Under the pieces are notes generated by a model. It was not told the origin of the DNA and ran no database searches. It saw only the letters and a list, made by a program, of their open reading frames with translations. Shown piece after piece: positions 56,702 through 64,000 of a DNA stretch of 64,000 nucleotides. The position numbers were made by a program, and so were the translations under genes. Position 1 is the stretch's first letter. Each line of letters begins with the position of its first letter. Origin of the DNA: Phellopilus nigrolimitatus (Eukaryota; Basidiomycota; Agaricomycetes; Hymenochaetales; Hymenochaetaceae); contig JAJOHG010000001.1 of NCBI GenBank assembly GCA_021029095.1, positions 868,001 through 932,000 of the forward strand, given 5' to 3'.

Positions 56702-59700
56702 CGTCGAGGAGGATGAGAGCGGGTGGGCGGTGAAGGAAGAGATAGAGATAGAGAGAAAATTAGAGATGGAGAAGAAACTGCGGGTCGTAAATATACATAG
56801 CGGAGAGAGTTTCGCAATATAAGCGTGACGTCAAGTAAACAAGATGGGGAGAGAAACGTACGACTTTTATTTTCCAAGGCCTTTAGTACGCTCTGTACGC
56901 CGTCAACGAGCGTGTAGGATACGCAGGACGGTGACGGGAGGGAGAGCAGCGGCGATGGGGACGGAAAATGAAAGGAAGACGAGGGGGGAGATGTTGGACG
57001 GGATTGTACTTATGAGTGCAACGTGAGAAGGCAGGACCCTTTCAATTGAGTTGAGGATCAATACAAACTGTTATCGACTTGCGACTTCTTTTCTCCTCTG
57101 GGACAATTCTAATTTATTTTTTCTGGGACTTGTCTTGTCTTGTCTCAGCTGGTCTTGCTGGTTCCTGGAAAAGCTGCATGGTGTGCAGTCCAGACCTTTA
57201 GTACTCCTCCTTACTTTGCAACCGGCCGTGGCGTGCGCTTGCTTCCCGGAGCGACTTGAGCCCGCAGCTGTGGTCGATTAGCCGGTTGTCTATGCAGGTC
57301 CATGTCCACGCCCAGGGGACGGATAGCCAGAGCATCAGGGCATATAGCCAGGGCATGAGCCCATCAGTACGGATAAGAAGGTCCGATCGCCTAACATCCA
57401 TATCCATTCCACCTCGGTCATCTCCGTCTCTTTGACTGTCCCGTCTCCGGCATTCTACTTACGTGATTCCCTCTACGGCCCCTCCCCGACAAATGACGTC
57501 ACCTTTGCTTTGCTTTGCTTTCCGACCCGCGCCCTCGCCGGCTCGTCCCTCGTCCGCCACCCGCGCCGCCCGACGTCCGCGGCTGCCCGCCTCCTGCTGC
57601 AGATCCATAATCTCCGCAATAAACCTACTCAATGTATCGCTTAGATGGCTATGACGCGCTTTCGAGCTTGCGCGACTTCGTCGACATCATAGCTCTTCTG
57701 CTCTTCTGCTTGAATTGTCTATCTACAACACGCGGCGCCTTCGACAACCCATTGTGCAAGATATCGAGCTACGCGAGCACTGCAACCAGCGCGCACCCGG
57801 CCGTCGAACATCAAACGCTCTCCGCATGACCTCTGTACTCCCACGCGTCTTCTCGCCTCTGCCTTTCCTACACCCGGTGGAGCCAGTCCTGATTTCGCCT
57901 GTCGTTCGCTGAATGGCGCCGTCAATCCCCTCGTTATATCGGCCGCGTGCTTGATGCTCCCTTGTACGTCCTCGTTCTTCTCCCGCGTGCCCAGTGGAGT
58001 CCATTGCTTAACCCCGCCTTTGGTCTTCGTCCTCCCTCTTTCTCATATCTTGCCCAGCCGAAGCGTCCTTCATTTCTTTCCATGCCTAATTTGAAACTCG
58101 ACATCGCAACGCCCGTTTTTCTCGACGCATTCGACGCGCTCCGCTTGGCAGGCGCCCAGCGCCTACTGCCTCATGACCGTGCCTAACCAGCAACAATTCA
58201 TACTTACTTCCCGTCCCGGAACCGCTGCTGCGTTTCATGCTCCCTATACATTTTCACTGCCGCTTGTACGTGTACAACGTATTCGGCGTCTCCCATTGTA
58301 TCTAGGCCGATGCGACAAATCCCGTCCGCCGTCCGATGACATCACCCGTCGGTCACAAGCACGCAACGGCAGAAGGGTTCCATCGCGCGGTTTGCGCGCC
58401 CCGAATGGTTGTCGCCTGGACCGCTCTGCTCGCCGAGAAGGTCTGTGCTTACTCAGGTCACCCCCCCAGTCTGTGGCTCAAACGCGGCCTTGATGCGCCT
58501 GGCCATGCCTATCCGACAGGTTCTCAAGATCTTTGTTCTCATTAACCCTCACCGCCTCGTCCTTGGTTGGGGCTAAATTTATTTCATTTTCACAGCGCCA
58601 CCTGAGCGAAAGGGATGTCCGAATCACCACTGACGGATCTCTGACAAAGCGGCTTGGTAAAGCGCGTCTGCTTGCACACTTATTGCGAGCTCTTGGGATG
58701 TGGTCTCGCTCATACGCATTACGGCATCCACGAACTGCACGACCGATCACCGACGGCCCCCTGCTTCGCATTTCGAAAACCGCGCTTCCCTTGGCCGTTC
58801 TCCCCAGCGCGCTTCTTTCCCAGGCCGAATCGAATCGATCTCCTTTTCGAGGTCGTTCCCATGTTCGGTCGGGCGGTTAGATATGCTCGTCCACGACGCA
58901 TCGACGTGTCTCCCGGCTCTGCGTCTTACGTTTAGTGTCTTCCGTTCCGCAATCGCCACCACCACACTTTGCAATTGCGATGATGATGGGAAGAAAGGCG
59001 CGTCTGGCCCCACCCAGCACTTCGTGGAACACACCGGGGACATCTGGTGGAAAATCTGTGATGCAACTCGGAGTGTTATCTTCGCCCCCTCGGGCGACCA
59101 GATTGCGAAAACGCGGGCGGGAAATGGAGGGGAGGTGTCGCGGAGACGCCCATCGGGAGAGATGTGTGCCGCGTATAGACGCAGATCGGAAAGATCGGCG
59201 CCGCGCGTCGTGCTCGGACTCGGAGAAAGTTCGAGCACGCTATGTAATTAAACGGCTGGGAGGATACCAAAGACGAATTTGGGATTGGGATTCTATCTTC
59301 GAGCGAGGCTGCGGTTTCCAAGTGCTTTGATTTCCTTTTGATCCCAGGGCTTCCTGCTTCCTGAAGCTTGGCCTTCGGGAATCCACACAAAGTGTGTGGG
59401 GTCGAACGTGCCAGCGATTGCGCGCACCGGGCTCCGCACCGCGGTGGGTGTCCAACTCCAGCTGAATTCAGTCGCTGAATCTGTGCGCCCCTGACAAGTG
59501 GCCTCGCCGATTCGGAATCCGAACCTCCCCAGCTAGCCCCGCGCAATCGCGACGGGGAAGCAAGCAGCTTCCGCTGCGTGCCGCACATCTCAAGGGAGTG
59601 TGTGTCTTCGCACGGCGGCCACGGCCCAGCTGAGTTGGAGAAGCGCCGCGCGCGAGTTCGGGATCAGACGTCGAAGCAGGGCCCCTCCCGAGTCCGGCCG

Positions 59701-62700
59701 GGGGGGCTGGCTTCGCGTGCGTCTGCCCGCGCGCGTTTTGCGCTTGCCGTCTCTGGAGACGGCCCATAATTCGGCGGCTGCGTTTTCTGGATATGGGCTA
59801 GGGAGGAGCTTGGCGCCCTTGTTCGAGCAAGCGTCTTTGTACTTGTACGTGCAATGCGGCGCCCCATCAGACAGCTTTGCGGTTCGTTTGCTAGGGCGAC
59901 GGAAAGATAGAAGCGGCGCTCGTATTTATACATACATACATGCTATACTCGAAGGCGGGTGTAAATTTGCGAACGCACTTGTGAACGTTTTCGCCATAAC
60001 CTGTGTTCGTTGTTCCCCCCTTGTCCAGAAACGAAAGTGTCCCAGCAGCTTCGAACGCGATGGTGGGGTAAGGATGCAGAGCTACCAGAAGCCTCCCTGC
60101 ATCTTCGCGAAGTCCTTTGAGCGGGGAATCAGAATGCACTATGGATCCCCAGAGTCAGAAGGCCCCCATCTTCATGTGTCGGCCAGTCAATATACGTATA
60201 TCCGATAGCATCTTGGTTGCTGCGAGCAATTGCACTTCGGCCCCACACCGCTATCAGTTGCGACTAGCACCCATCAACATTGTCGTTCCCCGCACATTCG
60301 AAGTTCGCAGGTTCGCAGCATCGTGCCAGGGGCTGCGCGTCGCCGAAGGTTAGACCAGCTCGGCACGTATTGTCCGAGCTCGGCTCGTTGAGTTCGGCCG
60401 CTGCATTCAGCGTTATTCAGTCGGGGTTCCACTGCGAGATGCCGAGCAATATAGTGCCGGCTAGCCCTGCCTGATCTTCATAATGCCCGAAGTCGACAAG
60501 GTGCTCGGCATGCGCTGATCGTAGCGCTGCGCGAAATTGCAGCCCGGTGTACATGTACATAAATAATGTGGCTCGAGACAGGTCTAGATCTAAGCGCACG
60601 CTCGTCGGCACGAGGGGGCAGCCGCGGGATAGCACACGTGAGGATCAGGATCTGCAGCGCGCGGGAAGAATGTAACGTTATTTACGACATGCTCGAAGGA
60701 GATGTGGGGAAGGGATTAATATGAAGGGCACCTGAGATCAAGATTAACTAGCTGATACCGGTCAGAAGAGAAGTACGACCACGAGAGAGATAATCGAACG
60801 CGTGCAAGCATTTATCATGATGCACTTGAGTTTTCGAGATCGCTGATTTACGTTTTCAAAAAATAAACAATTTTTTTTGAGAGTACACACCGCGGGAAAC
60901 CAACAACGCTCGGTTTAAAGTTAACGTTGTCAAGCAGAAGCTGCGCGCTGGCTGCAGGCATCCTTCGCCCGTGCTTCCCCATCTGCTCTAGACAAAGGGG
61001 GAAATCGATAACGTCGTCGATCTCCGTGCGAGTGCGAGACGCGCCGGCCGTGCCGCAGAACCTGCTACGAAGGGGCTCGAAGCCAGGCCACGTACCTCGG
61101 TACTCACAGGCGACAGTCAGCACGCTGGGCTAAGTATTTCTTCCGAGCGGGGTCGAAGAAGGAGAAGCGTGCTGCCTCCACGGCTCGCAATAGAGTGACT
61201 CATATGCCCATAAGCCTTCGACAGTCAAGTGAATTAAAAAATGCCGCCGCTCATGGGTTGCGGTCGCGAGCGCCGGGCATATAGATCTCATACAGAAGAC
61301 GCAATGAAACTGTCCATCGGGTGAGTGCTTTTCTACTGCGCAGACTCCCGCTTCAACGTCAGATTTGCAAGATACCATGGCCAGAGTCCCTTATCCAGTA
61401 GATCAAAGAAGAAAGAAGAATAGACCAAGAACGGAATTCAAGAAAATACTGGAGCAATATCGGGCCTTATAGAAAGTGTACAGTCGTCGCGTTTGCCAGC
61501 GCTGTCTGGTCAGCAGTGTAGGAGAGCTTCTAGACTTGATTTCTAGGTTGTCAGGTTCCTAGGGGCCGGGGGAGCGCGAAATCGGGTACCATAGTTATCG
61601 ACTATGCGACCGAGCAGATATACAAAACCAATTGCAGGAAGTAGGGCACAGATCTGATGGAGATGGCCTTGAAGGAAAGAAAGAATATACAAGAATCGCA
61701 GGTGAATAGGACACATAGGAGGCATAGAATCCGCCTTCTTGACTTGGTAGCAAGCGCGTGATCCATACTGGCAGATCTCATTAGGCAGAGAAAATATTGA
61801 GACTTAAGATCGATGCCTTCGATTTCTAGAAGGCTGTTAGTATGCAAGACAGGGTGCGAGGTGACATGTGGGAAGCTCACTTCATCACCGCGGCAGACGA
61901 AAAAGGAAGAGGATTTCCTTCAAAAGGCAACTTTAGGTATGGAAGCCCCTTCAGGTACGTGTAGCAGATTCAAGGAGAGTGAAGTATGTTGTAATCAAGT
62001 TGATTGAATTTCTGCTAAACAAAAAATCCGGTAACTGGTGCTTTTGATATGAAACAAAAACAACAATAAAACTTGCCTATACTCTGAAAACGAGAAAAAG
62101 AAATGGAATGCCAAGTGTTAGGGTTATTCCGACACTAGATTCAGCACAAATCGGACAGATAATCCAGAGCATCATTGCGTAGAGCCTGATAAAGCACTAA
62201 GTAGCGTCCGGAGCAAAAGGACCGTGACTCGGTATACTTTCCCTACGACATTGAATTGACTTCGTGAGTATCGTGGCGGACTTGCCGCGAGTGCGATCCG
62301 CTTCAGACGGTCCAGCACGCATGCGTTTGTGTCGGTGGGTGGTATTAAGGATTTCCCAATCTTCGGCGAGCTACGGTGCACTGACATAGAGCGGAAGGGC
62401 ACGGAACAATCAAACCTATCTCTTCCAGAGATAAGAAACTCCTCGTGTAGATTTGCAGACATGACATACCTGAAACCGTTGTATGGGTCACGACAAACGT
62501 ATCATGGATTCACGACGACACGTCCCTAGAACCGGAAAAGGTATCTCCATTACCAGAAATAGCAGGTTTATAAAATCAATCACAACAAAAAGAGCTGCGG
62601 AGGGTACATGGCTCGCAGGGAAGGGAAATAGCCTTATCTAATTATTCCCAGCTATAATGTGAGGCTGGATTACAAGGTCTTTGAGTAAGTGACAGTTTAG

Positions 62701-64000
62701 GTCTTGGACAGAGCTCACCGAAGTGACGAAGAACAGTTGACAGAATCGCCGATCGTTGAGGCGTTTTTGTTGCTTAATTTACGTAAGTTATCACCGAAGA
62801 AGACTGATTGCAGTGTTGACATTGAGATAATCTGTCTGCAAAGATGGAAAAACCTGAAGGTCAAGTCAGGCCCGATTCATTCGGGCATTCCGATTGTTGA
62901 GGTCTAAGGCAAATGCCGGTGGACCATCGGCTTATTCGACTTTTTGATCCACGTTTCCCGAAACTGAGGATTTCCCAACGAGCGCACGAACCGAAGAAGG
63001 CTGAGACTGTGGTCTAGAGTGCTGGAAAGCGTCTACGAGCCCGCATGATCGCTTCCTGGTTTCTGATGCTCCACTCCGTGTGTATGTACCTCCAGTCGCG
63101 CAGTGCCAGAGACACCAAAAGGACTTTACCCGCTGTTGTCCAGAACTACGGCGGCCAGAACAAAGGACAAATGGGCCATGGTTGCCCTATAATTTGGCTA
63201 GATTGTACGTTCTCGTCTTCCGTTTCGACCTCTTCATTTCCGATGTCTTCGCTCCAAATTTTGCATCCTAAGCATTCTCGTCCGTGACCACGCATCGTGC
63301 TGCCCATAGCGCTTGTTTTCGCAAGCTTCACCGATATGGGCAGACTCTGCCAAATCGATGTCGAAGGTCGCCAACTGTATTGTCAACTTTAATTTCATCC
63401 TTGCGTTCCAACTCATTTGACATTTCTGTGCTCTGGATTTGTGGATAATCTTCGTTGTTGGAGCGGGCACGACGAAGACGGGCTCAAGCAGCGAAACACA
63501 CGCATCCTACTTCGGCATGTGCCCAGGAAAGGTAGAGAGTTCTTTGTTGGAAGTAGTGCACGCCAATCTAATCTCGTTTCGACCGAGCCTTCTCGGGCAT
63601 CTTTCAACGTAAAAGACACCGTATCGCAATTGAAAATGGCCGGCATATGAGTCCTCCTAGGCTTTTCCACCGCAGTCCCCGAACGTCAATCAAGTAATTG
63701 TAATCGAATTACTATATGTCCGCAGCGGAGTGGCTAGAAGATGTCTTGGAGACGATCTGACTCGGATTCGGACAAGCTCTGCATCTACTCGTTCTAGCTT
63801 ACTCCACGCACCCATTGCACCATCGCGTCTGGAAATCTACTCGTGTATCTGAGCCAAGCTTCGAATTTCAGTCCCAACGGATTCGACGGCCGCTCGTTCT
63901 CCCTGTATGCGACCGTTTGGCCCGGACAAACGCGGGAGCCGTTGGGGCGTAGGAGCTGCATTGTGTTCTTACCTGTCTTCTGCATAACTAAAGTCCGTGG
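56702..64000. other. Gene-poor right end, nothing recognised
   Basis: 56.7-57.1 kb is the promoter side of the CBM21 gene. 57.4-58.3 kb is CT-rich and resembles the 5' leader of a plus-strand gene, with a small CTTTG repeat (57507-57525) and TCTTG repeats near 57133. 58.3-60.5 kb is GC-rich; 60.5-64 kb is more AT-rich. Open frames up to 202 codons on both strands lack any motif I know. No tRNA-like internal promoter pair was found by eye. Confidence 0.45.

Noticed and set aside
54485..56877. Many long open frames on the plus strand and in other minus frames
   Set aside because: Antisense or shifted shadows of the GC-rich CBM21 gene.
58700..60208. Open frames of 163-202 codons on both strands
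   Set aside because: GC-rich, overlapping on opposite strands, no motif; not supported as genes.

Overview
The window reads as nuclear DNA of a filamentous basidiomycete, most likely an Agaricomycete. Genes are short to medium, closely packed on both strands, and cut by many introns of about 47-75 bases with GT...AG (sometimes GC...AG) ends. Several families are typical of that group: a polyporopepsin-type aspartic protease, an RNase T2 with a C-terminal extension, a membrane-anchored LysM protein, a MARVEL protein and an Mdm1-type sorting nexin. I found no tRNA, rRNA, CRISPR or complete transposon. Exon limits come from reading frame, splice signals and remembered family motifs, not from alignments.

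Left part (1-20 kb): a truncated amidase, a small thioredoxin-like TXNDC17 gene, a secreted protein built from repeated exon modules, the calcium-binding mitochondrial aspartate/glutamate carrier, tRNA methyltransferase Trm5, a head-to-head TatD/Scn1-like hydrolase, a BTB protein, a MARVEL protein, a LysM membrane protein, the U1A/U2B'' spliceosomal protein, a D-amino-acid oxidase with a broken frame, and a conserved-looking 201-residue protein of unknown role.

Middle part (20-44 kb): a RING-H2 ubiquitin ligase, a DUF89/ARMT1-type phosphatase, a 3.8 kb poorly coding stretch with traces of an unidentified spliced gene, a secreted aspartic protease, a full-size ABCC transporter, a shared intergenic region with a CCCAAT-rich minisatellite and a palindromic repeat patch, a fatty-aldehyde-type dehydrogenase and a secreted RNase T2.

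Right part (44-64 kb): an ACT-domain protein, an oxaloacetate-type mitochondrial carrier, an Mdm1-like PXA-RGS-PX nexin, a long GC-rich gene-poor stretch, a CBM21 glycogen-targeting phosphatase subunit, and about 7.3 kb in which I recognise nothing.

The genes look like ordinary housekeeping and secretion functions, not a cluster for one pathway. The most unusual signals are: (1) at least thirteen places, in six genes, where a well-conserved protein continues only if one base is skipped, always in the +1 sense; (2) four GC-AG introns within 5 kb, one of them next to an apparent 5-base microexon; (3) the phase-0 exon repeats of the secreted protein; (4) the Trm5 presequence and its 20-base spacing to the divergent TatD gene; (5) a TatD reading frame that runs without a stop into the BTB gene.
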